Shown here: positions 52,162 through 59,966 of the stretch, one piece after another
Layout of the letters: every line of letters starts with the position of its first letter
Numbering within the stretch: position 1 is the stretch's first letter
The notes under the pieces: model-generated
Told to the model about the DNA's origin: nothing
What the model saw: the letters and a program-made list of their open reading frames with translations, nothing else
Database searches by the model: none
Made by a program: the position numbers and the translations under genes
Assembly: GCA_020638975.1 (NCBI GenBank)
Contig: JACKHN010000005.1
Span: 62,001 to 126,000 of the forward strand
Source of the DNA: Planctomycetaceae bacterium
Lineage (GTDB): Bacteria > Planctomycetota > Planctomycetia > Pirellulales > Pirellulaceae
Reading direction: 5' to 3'
DNA length: 64,000 nt

Positions 52162-53375
52162 GTGCGCCGGCAATCGACGACCAAGAACCAAAGGCCGGAG
52201 TCGCTTGGACCTTTGCACATCCGGTCGCAATGCTCGCACTGCTGGCCGCGTGTCATTTTCTTGTCGATATCGTGGCAGGTACGACCAGCCCCACTTGGCC
52301 ATCTCTCGAAACGCATCTGGAGCTCAAGCAGGGTGCCTTGCTGTGGGTGTATGTTACTTGGTCGATTGCCACCTCATTCAGCCAACTGTTGTTCGGCATG
52401 TGGGCGGATCGCTATCACAGTAGGTGGTTGATCTGGATTGGGCCACTGATTGGAATTGTGTGTATCAGCTCCATCGGACTTGCCTCATCCCCAGTGACCC
52501 TTGCGATGCTGTTCGCGCTGGGTGGACTCGGGATCGCGGCTTTTCATCCTGAAGCCGCGGCGACAGCCGGTGCGTTGCTACCTGAACAACGAAGCCGAGC
52601 GATGGCGATCTTTGCGTTATGCGGTTACTTGGGACAAGCCGTTGGACCTTACTACAGCGGTCGCATCACCGATCACTTGGGGCCGCGTGGTTTGGTATGG
52701 GGAATGGCTTGGGGGCTGCCCGTGCTTTTTGTGCTGTTTCTGGGGCTACGGCGAGTGCCTCCCACGGCAAATACGTCCCCAGCCAAGGCGGCGGACAAGT
52801 TTGACGCGAGAGAGAAGCTTCCGCTGATTTTCTTGCTGCTGGCAGTTGGGGCTTTGCGAATTCTTCCCGCACTCGGAGTTCCACTCGCGCTGGCCTACCT
52901 CTTAAAGTCGACGGATGCCTCGAACGCCGTGATTGGAGCCGTCCAGTCCGCATTCATGGCGGGGATTGGTGTCGGAGCGATGGGCTGTGCCGCCTTCGTC
53001 AGTCGATCCTGGGAGCGGCGTGTTCTGTGGATCTTTCCCCTGTGCGCCACACCGTTTTTGGCAGCCATCGTACTGGCCAGCGATTGGATCTTAGTGGGGC
53101 TCGTCGCGACCAGTGGACTGTTGCTGGGAGTAACGATGCCGGTTTACATCAGCTATGGGCAACAGTTGCTCCCGCATGGTCAGCGAGTGGCCAGCGCGAT
53201 CACGATGGGGGTCAGTTGGGGGATTGGTGGTGGTATCGTGGCGGCAGCCCTTTGGATTTGTCTAAGAACCGAGTCGCTGCCGATGATTTTCGGGTTCTTC
53301 TCGCTGGCTGCTTTGGCAAGCAGTGTGTTGTGCTACTTCCTGCCAGCCCCAAATGCGGCGAATTCCAATGTTTAG
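52158..53375 (+). CDS. MFS transporter, fosmidomycin-resistance (Fsr)-like
   Basis: 405 aa, GTG start overlapping the RidA stop by four bases. Twelve hydrophobic segments are consistent with the major facilitator superfamily. The signature GLGIAAFHPEAAATAG and the early segment ACHFLVDIVAGTTSPTWPSL, with GMWADRYHSRW in the first intracellular loop, fit the Fsr/FsR and related drug-proton antiporters. Charge is balanced as usual. The coupling with a RidA-like gene could hint at a metabolite export, but this is inference. Convergent to nothing, it ends before the long gene-free stretch. Confidence 0.88.
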   Translation: MSAPAIDDQEPKAGVAWTFAHPVAMLALLAACHFLVDIVAGTTSPTWPSLETHLELKQGALLWVYVTWSIATSFSQLLFGMWADRYHSRWLIWIGPLIGIVCISSIGLASSPVTLAMLFALGGLGIAAFHPEAAATAGALLPEQRSRAMAIFALCGYLGQAVGPYYSGRITDHLGPRGLVWGMAWGLPVLFVLFLGLRRVPPTANTSPAKAADKFDAREKLPLIFLLLAVGALRILPALGVPLALAYLLKSTDASNAVIGAVQSAFMAGIGVGAMGCAAFVSRSWERRVLWIFPLCATPFLAAIVLASDWILVGLVATSGLLLGVTMPVYISYGQQLLPHGQRVASAITMGVSWGIGGGIVAAALWICLRTESLPMIFGFFSLAALASSVLCYFLPAPNAANSNV

Positions 53376-53523
53376 TTGGGTTTTGCCACCAGTGTTGCAG
53401 CGTGTGTCGCAATTTGCATCTATTAAGATCCCACGTCGATCCAAGTTCCCGGCGTACAGAAAACTTAAGGTTTTGCGTCAATCTTGGCGCAATGGGCCAA
53501 CTTGGAAAAAAATCTGTCAAAGT

Positions 53524-53538
53524 TGGCACATGCATTGC
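53524..53538 (+). promoter_or_regulatory. Sigma-54 type -24/-12 promoter
   Basis: TGGCAC (53524-53529), five bases, TTGC (53535-53538), followed by T, is an exact match to the sigma-54 consensus TGGCAC-N5-TTGCW with the GG/GC spacing required. A start of transcription near 53549 would be expected. It heads a non-coding stretch that ends in a strong terminator. Confidence 0.65.
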
Positions 53539-53548
53539 TGACAGGGTA

Positions 53549-53726
53549 AGTCTGAACGGGAGAGGCAATCCTGCTGACCTATTTCTAGAGGCAGGGTCAC
53601 TCGTTCATAAAACAAGAGTTATACGTCGGCACGGATTGTATTGGTAAGAGGCACTTTTAATCTTACAGGTCGAGTGACCGAATAGTGGGAACGCTTGGTG
53701 AGCCGCGACCAAGCGTTCCTTTTTTT
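53549..53726 (+). ncRNA. Candidate sigma-54 dependent small RNA, about 178 nt
   Basis: From the predicted start near 53549 to the T tract there is no open frame of note. The segment folds by eye: CCTGC (53570-53574) pairs with GCAGG (53591-53595); GGTCACTCG (53595-53603) pairs with CGAGTGACC (53671-53679), closing a loop that contains GTAAG/CTTAC (53644-53648 and 53662-53666); then the 12-bp terminator stem. I do not recognise a known RNA family. It may act as a small RNA or as an attenuated leader of the motor operon downstream. Confidence 0.5.
53688..53726 (+). terminator. Perfect intrinsic terminator
   Basis: GGAACGCTTGGT (53688-53699), loop GAGCCGCG, ACCAAGCGTTCC (53708-53719), then seven T (53720-53726). 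A 12-bp perfect stem with an 8-base loop and U tract: strong terminator on the plus strand. Confidence 0.85.
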
Positions 53727-53907
53727 GTTTCTTGTTTAAACTGCTGCCAAGAAACAAATAGAGCCCGGACGGCCAGTGGACACATCCGGGCTCTCGGTCC
53801 CCCCTGGGATACGAGTGTGAGCGAGCCGGGAACTCGCTCGGTGAGTACGCGTCTTGCGTTCCCACTTGGTGTTTGCTGAAGGGTTCTATCGGCGCGGCCA
53901 TGCCGCG
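53724..53907. repeat. Cluster of four further hairpins
   Basis: TTTGTTTCTTG/CAAGAAACAAA (53724-53734 and 53748-53758), AGAGCCCGGA/TCCGGGCTCT (53760-53769 and 53785-53794), GAGCGAG/CTCGCTC (53819-53825 and 53833-53839), CGCGGC/GCCGCG (53893-53898 and 53902-53907). All are perfect in their stems. Their purpose is not known. Confidence 0.6.
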
Positions 53908-54157
53908 AACTTTGGCAAACTTTTTGGGTTAAACAGCCATTACGGATCGGGCGGATTCTTCCTAATATCCGCTCATCAATCTGTACCGATTGTGCCGATT
54001 GTAGGGCTGAAGTAGTTCCGGGTCTGCACGCGCCGAACCGGCCCTGTCAGCTAGCACGCAAACCGGCCCTGTCGCCGTAGATGCAAGCTACCGGTCGAAG
54101 CAAGGCAATACTCGAATCATGTTGAATTGACAACGAACTGATGTAAGGAACTGTGCC

Positions 54158-55498
54158 GTGGCTGCGTCCAGCGATCGCAACTCAATCTCGAAGATGATTG
54201 GCAGTCTAGCGTGGCCGCTCCTCATTGGGCTAGCTGCTTGCAGCATGTTCTATGTCCTGGTCTTTGAGGGACCGCTGGATACACCTGCGATGCATCGGTA
54301 CTTCGCATCGCATCCGATTGCTTACGCCGAGGTCGCGATGTTCCTCGTGGGCGGAGCGGCGCTGCTGCTAAAGCTCGGCGACGTCGTCAGCCAGCAAAAA
54401 GGGCTTGGCAAGTTCTCGTTCGACTCGACCGGTCGCTATCAAGATCCGGCGGATGCCGCCGAGAAGATGCTGAACAGCCTCGCGGCACTTCCACGTGTCC
54501 AGCAGGAATCGTACTTTGGTCATCGGTTGCGAGAAGCTCTTGAGTACGTGCGCCGCAAGAACGCTGCCATTGGGCTCGACGAGGAGTTGAAGTACCTGAG
54601 CGACACGGACGGTGTGCGTCAACAAGAAAGCTATTCATTCGTCCGGATCATCATTTGGGCGACTCCGATGCTCGGCTTCTTGGGAACTGTCGTCGGTATT
54701 ACGAAAGCTTTAGGAGATCTCAATCCGGAAGAACTTGCCAACTCGGTTCAGACCGCGATGGATGGGTTGCTTAGCGGGTTATATGTGGCGTTCGATACAA
54801 CAGCAGTCGCATTGACGTTGTCGATCATTTTGATGTTCGTTCAGTTCGTGGTCGAACGGATTGAGACCGGGCTGTTAGGTACCGTCGACGATCTCGTCGC
54901 GAAGGAATTGCTTGAGCGATTTGACGAGAGCGGATTCGGTTCCGATCCACATCTCGTTGCCGTCGATCGCATGACAGTCGCGGTCGCGAAGACAACCGAG
55001 TTACTCGCTCAGAAGCAAACGGAACTATGGCAGCGTACGATCGAAGCCTCGAATGTTCAGTGGCGAGACATGTTGGAATCGTCGGGCGAGAAGATGCGGA
55101 CTGCGTTGACGGAATCGTTAGAGACTTCCCTCGCCAGTCACGCAGATCGTTTGGCACAGCTTGGTAAACAGGCCGACGACCAGGTCAGTCATCGCTGGGA
55201 GCAGTGGCAAACTGCACTTTCCCACAGCGCTCGCTTGTTGCAAGGCCAACAAGAAGAAATGGTTCGCCAAGGCACTATTATGAATGAAGTCGTCAAAGCG
55301 ACGGGTGAAGTGATCAAGTTAGAAACGGCCTTAAACCAGAATCTTAACTCACTGGCCAGTGCCACGAACTTTGAAGACACCGTTATGAGCCTGTCGGCAG
55401 CAATTCACTTGCTGAATGCCCGACTGGGACACTCGCCGGAATCCGCGTCGCGTGTCAATCTCGATAAGAAGACTCCAGCTCAAGGTCGCGCTGCATGA
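54158..55498 (+). CDS. MotA/TolQ/ExbB family proton-channel protein with long coiled tail
   Basis: 446 aa, GTG start with AAGGA 10 bases upstream. Four helices: about 13-33, 55-72, 163-185 (IIIWATPMLGFLGTVVGITKAL) and 206-230 (LYVAFDTTAVALTLSIILMF); the last two carry the ExbB/TolQ/MotA pattern, including Pro and Thr residues that face the proton path. A tail of about 200 residues (TVAVAKTTELLAQKQTELWQ onward) is probably a coiled coil in the cytoplasm. Longer than ExbB or TolQ (about 240 aa). The next gene starts in the ATGA overlap at 55495. It is the stator-like member of a three-gene operon with two ExbD-like partners. Function unknown. Confidence 0.85.
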   Translation: MAASSDRNSISKMIGSLAWPLLIGLAACSMFYVLVFEGPLDTPAMHRYFASHPIAYAEVAMFLVGGAALLLKLGDVVSQQKGLGKFSFDSTGRYQDPADAAEKMLNSLAALPRVQQESYFGHRLREALEYVRRKNAAIGLDEELKYLSDTDGVRQQESYSFVRIIIWATPMLGFLGTVVGITKALGDLNPEELANSVQTAMDGLLSGLYVAFDTTAVALTLSIILMFVQFVVERIETGLLGTVDDLVAKELLERFDESGFGSDPHLVAVDRMTVAVAKTTELLAQKQTELWQRTIEASNVQWRDMLESSGEKMRTALTESLETSLASHADRLAQLGKQADDQVSHRWEQWQTALSHSARLLQGQQEEMVRQGTIMNEVVKATGEVIKLETALNQNLNSLASATNFEDTVMSLSAAIHLLNARLGHSPESASRVNLDKKTPAQGRAA

Positions 55499-57114
55499 CT
55501 CGGCGACGATTTCGCAAGCAAGCCGTCAGCCCATCGTTGTTCCCGTTCTTGGCCGTCTTGGTCTGTACGATGGGAGCATTGATCGTGCTGCTCGTCTTGG
55601 TAGTCCAACAAGCTAAGGTCTATGCCACGAGCGTGGCAGAGAAGCGTGCGAAGGACGAGTCCGCGCTCGACGAAGAGCTACAGAAGCAACAGCTTCAGCA
55701 AGATGACTACGAGTGGCAGCGCGAAGTCTTCGAGCAGCAGCGGGCGGAACTGACGGCAAAGCTTTCGGAGCGACGTCTCGAACTGAGCCATCTCGAAGAC
55801 CACATTCGACGTATGGAAGAGAAGTGGAAACAGCTCAAGGCTCAAGCCGATCAACTGCAGCGACTCGGTAGCGAGAAGCAAGCCAATAGCGAGCAAGCCC
55901 ATCATGAATTGACACGACTACGCGAAGCCATCGATGCCGCCGGCCAGCGGCTCGAAGCGGCGCGCAAGGAAGCCGCGACACGACCTCAGACATTTGCGAT
56001 TGTGCCCTACGATGGTGTAAATGGAACAAAACGCCGCCCGATCTACATCGAATGCAGCGAGGATGGAATTACCATTCAGCCCGAAGGCATCGTCCTTCGC
56101 CGCGGTGATCTTGAGGGGCCTCTCGGTCCCGGTAATCCATTGGACGCGGCACTGCGAGCGACCCGCGAGCATTGGGCGCGACAAGGCGACACCGCGATAC
56201 ATGGCGAACCTTATCCGCTATTGATCGTGCGTCCCAACGGCACGCTGGCATACAACTATGCTCGTGAAGCTCTAAAGGCTTGGGACGATGAGTTCGGATA
56301 CGAGTTGATCGACGCCGAAATGCAACTGGATTATCCCAACCGCGATGCGGAGCTGCGTGCGTTGCTGCAGAAAACCGTGCAGCAAGCTCGCGAACGTCAA
56401 GCCATTTTGATTGCGGCGATGCCCAGTCAATATGATCATAGTGGCGTGGGTGGCGGATACGTAGCGACGGCAACGCGAGGTGGGTTCCAACCGCTCGGCG
56501 GCACCGCGAGCGGCTTTGGCCAAGCGGGAAGTGGTGGTAGTGATCAGATCGGGGAAAGCGACGGAGAAGGTTCGTTCCGCGAAGAACGATCCGGTGCCAC
56601 GGCGAATGACTCAGCGAGATCTGGCCAGCCGACGCCGCACGGCGGTAGTCAAGCGTCTCAAGAGGCAGCAGGGCAGGGGGGGCCGCCCAACGCCGCTGCC
56701 GGCGGTCCCGGCGGGGCACTTGCGCAAGGCAGTGCCAACAATTCTGGTGGTGCCTCGCCGATGTCCGGAAAACGCGGAGCAAACTGGGCGGTTCCTAAAG
56801 CGTCTCCCGGTGCCACGGGCTATCAAATTCCTGTTCGCGTGACCTGCAAAGCCGATCGCCTCACGATAATCCCCCGTCCGTCGGATCGATCGGGACCAAT
56901 CGATGTTCCGGCAGCTGACCCGCTGAGTCGCACGATCGACGAGTTCGTAGGGTTGATGTGGAAGCAGATCGAGCAATGGGACGCGGCCCCGATGGGCGGC
57001 TACTGGCAGCCGGTCTTGGAAGTTTATGTTCATCCCGGGGCAGAAGAGCGGTTCATGGAGTTGCAAACTCTGTTGTCGGGAAGCGGCATCCAAGTGCAGA
57101 GGCAAGCTCAGTGA
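55495..57114 (+). CDS. ExbD/MotB-like protein A, single helix, lacks the membrane aspartate
   Basis: 539 aa, ATG overlapping the previous stop by four bases. A basic head (MTRRRFRKQ) leads to one helix, PSLFPFLAVLVCTMGALIVLLVLVV, at about 13-37. The position where ExbD, TolR and MotB have Asp reads FLAVLV, so the proton-accepting residue is missing. Residues about 42-165 are a strong coiled coil (KQQLQQDDYEWQREVFEQQR). Two beta domains follow (TFAIVPYDGVNGTKRRPIYI and GYQIPVRVTCKADRLTIIPR), linked by a Gly/Ser/Ala/Gln-rich disordered stretch (about 320-445). Overlaps the next gene by four bases. Role in the complex unknown. Confidence 0.85.
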   Translation: MTRRRFRKQAVSPSLFPFLAVLVCTMGALIVLLVLVVQQAKVYATSVAEKRAKDESALDEELQKQQLQQDDYEWQREVFEQQRAELTAKLSERRLELSHLEDHIRRMEEKWKQLKAQADQLQRLGSEKQANSEQAHHELTRLREAIDAAGQRLEAARKEAATRPQTFAIVPYDGVNGTKRRPIYIECSEDGITIQPEGIVLRRGDLEGPLGPGNPLDAALRATREHWARQGDTAIHGEPYPLLIVRPNGTLAYNYAREALKAWDDEFGYELIDAEMQLDYPNRDAELRALLQKTVQQARERQAILIAAMPSQYDHSGVGGGYVATATRGGFQPLGGTASGFGQAGSGGSDQIGESDGEGSFREERSGATANDSARSGQPTPHGGSQASQEAAGQGGPPNAAAGGPGGALAQGSANNSGGASPMSGKRGANWAVPKASPGATGYQIPVRVTCKADRLTIIPRPSDRSGPIDVPAADPLSRTIDEFVGLMWKQIEQWDAAPMGGYWQPVLEVYVHPGAEERFMELQTLLSGSGIQVQRQAQ

Positions 57115-58133
57115 CACGTCGTAAGCCACAAGCCGTCGAAGCTCCCGGCCAGGATTCCTTCTTGGACATCGTGGCAAATCTCGTCGGCATTCTCATCATC
57201 TTGGTGATGGTCATCGGCGTGCGAGCCAAGGACGCCATGTTGGAAGCTGCGCCCGTCGCCGCGACGGAGGAAGCAACAGCCCAAGCCGAAGACGAAGTTA
57301 TGGCAGCAAAGAAGGTGGCCTTTGCGGTCGAACAAGATCTTCAAAAACTGACCGCCAAAGTGAACCGAGAAGCATTCGAGATCGAGTATCGCCGCAAAGA
57401 ACGCGACAAGATGCAACTGCTCATGGCTGCCGCAGAGGAGGCCTTGGCAGTAAAGCGTAACGAACTTGGTACCGAGCAGCAACGCGAGTTTGACGCGCAG
57501 CGCCAACTGATCGCCGCTCGTGCCGAATTAGGCGGACTCGAGCAAAGCCTCCAAGCCGCCGAAGGCTCAATCCCCAAGACCGCCATCATCGAGCACCTGC
57601 CCACGCCGATGGCGAAGACAGTCTTCGGCAAGGAGATTCATTTCCAACTTTCCGGTGGCAAGATCACCTATGTGCCCTGGGACGAGTTGGTCGAAAAGCT
57701 GCAAGATGAAGCACGTCAAAAGATGTGGCGTTTGAAAGACGAGGCACAAATCACGGAAACGATTGGCCCAATCGGTGGATTTCTGATGCGGTATCAGCTG
57801 AAAAAGACGCAGCAAACGGTCACCACGCGTGCAGGAACTGCCGTACAACAACGTGTGGAACTCGATAACTTCGTGTTAATCCCGGTCGATGAAACGATTG
57901 GCGAGCCAGTCGCCGAAGGCTTTCTCGACGGCAGTAAACTGAATTCGATCCTCGCGAATAACAATCCCGAAAAGACGACAATCACGGTTTGGACCTACCC
58001 GGACAGCTTCAACGAATTCCGCGACCTAAAGCAAGAGCTTTTCAATCGCGGCTATCTTACTGCGAGTCGTCCGATGCCAGACGGTGTTCCGATCGGTGGG
58101 TCGCCGCGCGGAACTCGATCTGCGGCTCAGTAG
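57111..58133 (+). CDS. ExbD/MotB-like protein B, keeps the membrane aspartate
   Basis: 340 aa from the GTG at 57111, which overlaps the preceding stop by four bases (GTGA). The helix QDSFLDIVANLVGILIILVM (about 15-34) contains the Asp of the ExbD/TolR/MotB helix (LDIV), in contrast to protein A. A coiled coil follows (about 60-155), then a beta domain with FGKEIHFQLSGGKITYVPW and LDNFVLIPVDETIGEPVAE. No OmpA-like peptidoglycan-binding domain is present, so this is not a flagellar MotB. Together with the ExbB-like protein this suggests a proton-driven complex with two non-identical partner subunits. Ends just before the convergent DAHP synthase gene. Confidence 0.85.
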   Translation: MTRRKPQAVEAPGQDSFLDIVANLVGILIILVMVIGVRAKDAMLEAAPVAATEEATAQAEDEVMAAKKVAFAVEQDLQKLTAKVNREAFEIEYRRKERDKMQLLMAAAEEALAVKRNELGTEQQREFDAQRQLIAARAELGGLEQSLQAAEGSIPKTAIIEHLPTPMAKTVFGKEIHFQLSGGKITYVPWDELVEKLQDEARQKMWRLKDEAQITETIGPIGGFLMRYQLKKTQQTVTTRAGTAVQQRVELDNFVLIPVDETIGEPVAEGFLDGSKLNSILANNNPEKTTITVWTYPDSFNEFRDLKQELFNRGYLTASRPMPDGVPIGGSPRGTRSAAQ

Positions 58134-59150
58134 TTAGCGAATCACCTTGTCCACCGCCTCGGCCACGCGCCGACACTTGACCATCATCTCTTCGAACTGC
58201 TTGAAATTCATAGATTGATAGCCATCGCTCATGGCGCGTTCGGGATTGGGGTGAACTTCGACGATGATGCCATCGGCACCAGCGGCGATACCGGCGGCGG
58301 CAACGGCGGGCACTAGGTAGGTGTGTCCGGTTCCGTGACTAGGATCGATGACGACGGGCAAGTGCGTTTTGGCCTGTAAGTAAGGGACCGTTGCAACGGG
58401 CAAGGTGAAACGCGTGTGGCTCTCGAAGGTGCGAATACCTCGTTCACACAACATCACGTTGGGATTGCCTTCGTTCAGAATGTACTCGGCAGCAAGCAGC
58501 AACTCTTCCATGGTGGCGCTGGCACCACGTTTCAACAGGATCGCCCGCGGTGATTTCCCGACAGCCTCGAGCAGTCGGTAGTTCTGCATGTTGCGAGCAC
58601 CGACCTGCAAGACATCGGCGTACTTGCCAACCAGGTCGACGTCTTCGCAAGCCATAACTTCTGTGACGATCGCCAATCCTGTTTCTTCACGCGCCAAAGC
58701 AAGCAACTTCAACCCTTCTTCCTTCATCCCCTGGAAGCTGTAAGGGCTCGTGCGAGGCTTGAAGGCACCGCCACGCAGCGCCGTTGCGCCGGCAGCTTTT
58801 ACAGCCTTAGCTGTTGCGATCAGTTGCTCTTCGCTCTCGACGGAACAGGGGCCGGCAATGACCCCAAGCGATCCTGCTCCAACGCGCAAGCTGCCTGCGA
58901 TGACTTCGGTCGGTTCTGGCTTGACCTCTCGACTCGCGACCTTATAGGGGGCGAGGATGGGCAGGACCTCGGCAACGCCAGGGCCACTCTCGAGCGACTC
59001 CTTCATCTGCTCACGTTTCTCTCCGATCGCCGCAATGACGGTTCGTTCGGTACCGACAATCACATGCGACTTAAGCCCCAAAGCCTCGACGCGTTCAACC
59101 ATGTAGTCGACTTGTTCTTGCGAGGCACCTTTTTGCATGACAACGATCAT
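58134..59150 (-). CDS. aroF: 3-deoxy-7-phosphoheptulonate (DAHP) synthase, AroG/AroF type I-beta
   Basis: 338 aa from the ATG at 59150 (MIVVMQKGA), which has GGAG 11 bases upstream; the longer frame is not needed. The enzyme condenses phosphoenolpyruvate and erythrose 4-phosphate, the first step of aromatic amino acid synthesis. It begins with a ferredoxin-like regulatory domain (about 1-90; VMQKGASQEQVDYMVERVEA), then the barrel: LGVIAGPCSVESEEQ, LRGGAFKPRTSPYSFQGMK, LQVGARNMQNYRLL, AILLKRGASATMEELL, LCERGIRTFESHTRF, and VVIDPSHGTGH. This is the Thermotoga-type I-beta class. Upstream lies an aromatic leader peptide and terminator. Convergent with the motor operon. Confident call. Confidence 0.95.
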   Translation of the reverse strand: MIVVMQKGASQEQVDYMVERVEALGLKSHVIVGTERTVIAAIGEKREQMKESLESGPGVAEVLPILAPYKVASREVKPEPTEVIAGSLRVGAGSLGVIAGPCSVESEEQLIATAKAVKAAGATALRGGAFKPRTSPYSFQGMKEEGLKLLALAREETGLAIVTEVMACEDVDLVGKYADVLQVGARNMQNYRLLEAVGKSPRAILLKRGASATMEELLLAAEYILNEGNPNVMLCERGIRTFESHTRFTLPVATVPYLQAKTHLPVVIDPSHGTGHTYLVPAVAAAGIAAGADGIIVEVHPNPERAMSDGYQSMNFKQFEEMMVKCRRVAEAVDKVIR

Positions 59151-59358
59151 TGAGAAGCTCTCCTTTGTGTGGGGTAAGTTAGTTTTTGCTAGACGTTCTG
59201 ACGAGAGATCGTCGGTCGTCTGGATTCGATTGGTAAGTTGATTAGTAGCTGTTGCTGATACCGCTGCGATCATCGTTCGCTCCTCGTGGACAGGCGTGGA
59301 TGCCTACAATGAGAACCGACTTTCGCTCAGGGCTGGTTACACACGATTCGCACCAACG

Positions 59359-59393
59359 AAAAAAGCCCTGAGGAACACTTGGTCCTCAGGGCT
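59359..59393 (-). terminator. Attenuator terminator ahead of aroF
   Basis: On the minus strand AGCCCTGAGGA, loop CCAAGTGT, TCCTCAGGGCT, then TTTTT. Plus positions of the arms are 59383-59393 and 59364-59374, and of the A run 59359-59364. The 11-bp stem is perfect. It sits between the leader peptide and the DAHP synthase start. Confidence 0.85.
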
Positions 59394-59420
59394 TTGGATT
59401 TCCTTGGATAAGGATCGAGG

Positions 59421-59495
59421 CTAGACACCTCCTCCGGCCCGTCGAACCCGAGGGCTAAACAAAAACCAGAAGAAATAAAAGTAGATCTTTGCCAT
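59421..59495 (-). CDS. Aromatic-amino-acid leader peptide of the DAHP synthase gene
   Basis: 24 aa, ATG at 59495, stop TAG at 59421-59423. AAGGAT (59502-59507) is an appropriate ribosome site. It starts MAKIYFYFFWFLF, then SPRVRRAGGGV: nine consecutive residues 5-13 are Y F Y F F W F L F, that is two Tyr, five Phe, one Trp and one Leu. This is the pattern of amino-acid-sensing leaders such as pheL. Directly after these codons the sequence CCTCGGG (plus 59447-59453) can pair with CCCTGAGG in the 5' arm of the downstream terminator (seven pairs including one G-U), giving an antiterminator. Stalling on scarce Phe, Tyr or Trp would favour readthrough into aroF. Too short for the usual gene finders. 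Confidence 0.8.
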   Translation of the reverse strand: MAKIYFYFFWFLFSPRVRRAGGGV

Positions 59496-59514
59496 CGATT
59501 TATCCTTAGTCGGT

Positions 59515-59542
59515 ATTATGGTTCGGCTCAAGCTTTTTGCAA
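59515..59542 (-). promoter_or_regulatory. Possible promoter of the aroF leader
   Basis: On the minus strand TTGCAA (59537-59542), 16 bases, CATAAT (59515-59520). The -10 differs at one base from consensus, the -35 at two. A start near 59508 would give a very short leader before the leader peptide ribosome site. Confidence 0.45.
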
Positions 59543-59562
59543 GGCCTCCACCTCGGTTGAAG

Positions 59563-59892
59563 CTACAGATAGTCTTCGCGAATTGGGCAAAAGACATCGA
59601 GCGCCTTTACAGGTGAGTCGCCGGCGATTGCTTTGTGAGGGACACCGCCTGGGATCCGCCACATCTGGCCTGGGCGAACAACATGCTCTTCGTCGCCGAT
59701 CGTAAACGTCAATTCGCCTTCCAGGAGGAGGCCCATTTGCTCGTGGGGATGGCTATGCAACTCGACGACCGCGTATGGAGCAAACTCGACGAAGGACAAC
59801 ATCATTCTTTCGCCAGCAGCTGTAAAGATGTCGACTCCGGGGAAAATATTGTGTTTCGAGCATTCCTCTCGACTAATGACGTATCTGGCCAT
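59563..59892 (-). CDS. Small cupin-domain protein
   Basis: 109 aa from the ATG at 59892 (MARYVISREECS). Cupin fold: VVELHSHPHEQMGLLLEGELTFTIGDE matches the first cupin motif G-(x)5-HxH-(x)3-4-E with His-x-His and the Glu equivalent, and GQMWRIPGGVPHKAIAG the second, with PxGxPH. Metal-binding residues are thus present. Single-domain cupins of this size often act as isomerases, dioxygenases or metabolite sensors; the substrate cannot be named. The leading residues of the longer frame are excluded. Lies just upstream of the aromatic leader in the same direction, and downstream of the PH-domain genes. Confidence 0.85.
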   Translation of the reverse strand: MARYVISREECSKHNIFPGVDIFTAAGERMMLSFVEFAPYAVVELHSHPHEQMGLLLEGELTFTIGDEEHVVRPGQMWRIPGGVPHKAIAGDSPVKALDVFCPIREDYL

Positions 59893-59966
59893 GAAATCCT
59901 CCGTAGATGTGCTGCTGGCTGACGGTGTCAGTATACCAAGCCGAGGGCGATCCAATTGCGATCTAA

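Larger units (their letters stand above)
53376..54157. other. Gene-free stretch rich in hairpins
   Basis: No plausible gene in any frame. It contains, in order, a sigma-54-like promoter (53524-53538), a foldable stretch with a matching terminator (to 53726), then hairpins at 53724-53758 (TTTGTTTCTTG/CAAGAAACAAA), 53760-53794 (AGAGCCCGGA/TCCGGGCTCT), 53819-53839 (GAGCGAG/CTCGCTC) and 53893-53907 (CGCGGC/GCCGCG). The last 250 bases upstream of the motor operon have no structure I recognise. Confidence 0.7.

Noticed and set aside
54158..58133. Zorya-type defence system (ZorA/ZorB)
   Set aside because: The MotA-like protein with a long tail recalls ZorA, but no ZorC, ZorD or ZorE follows, and the two partners lack an OmpA-like domain. 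A general proton-motor operon is more likely.
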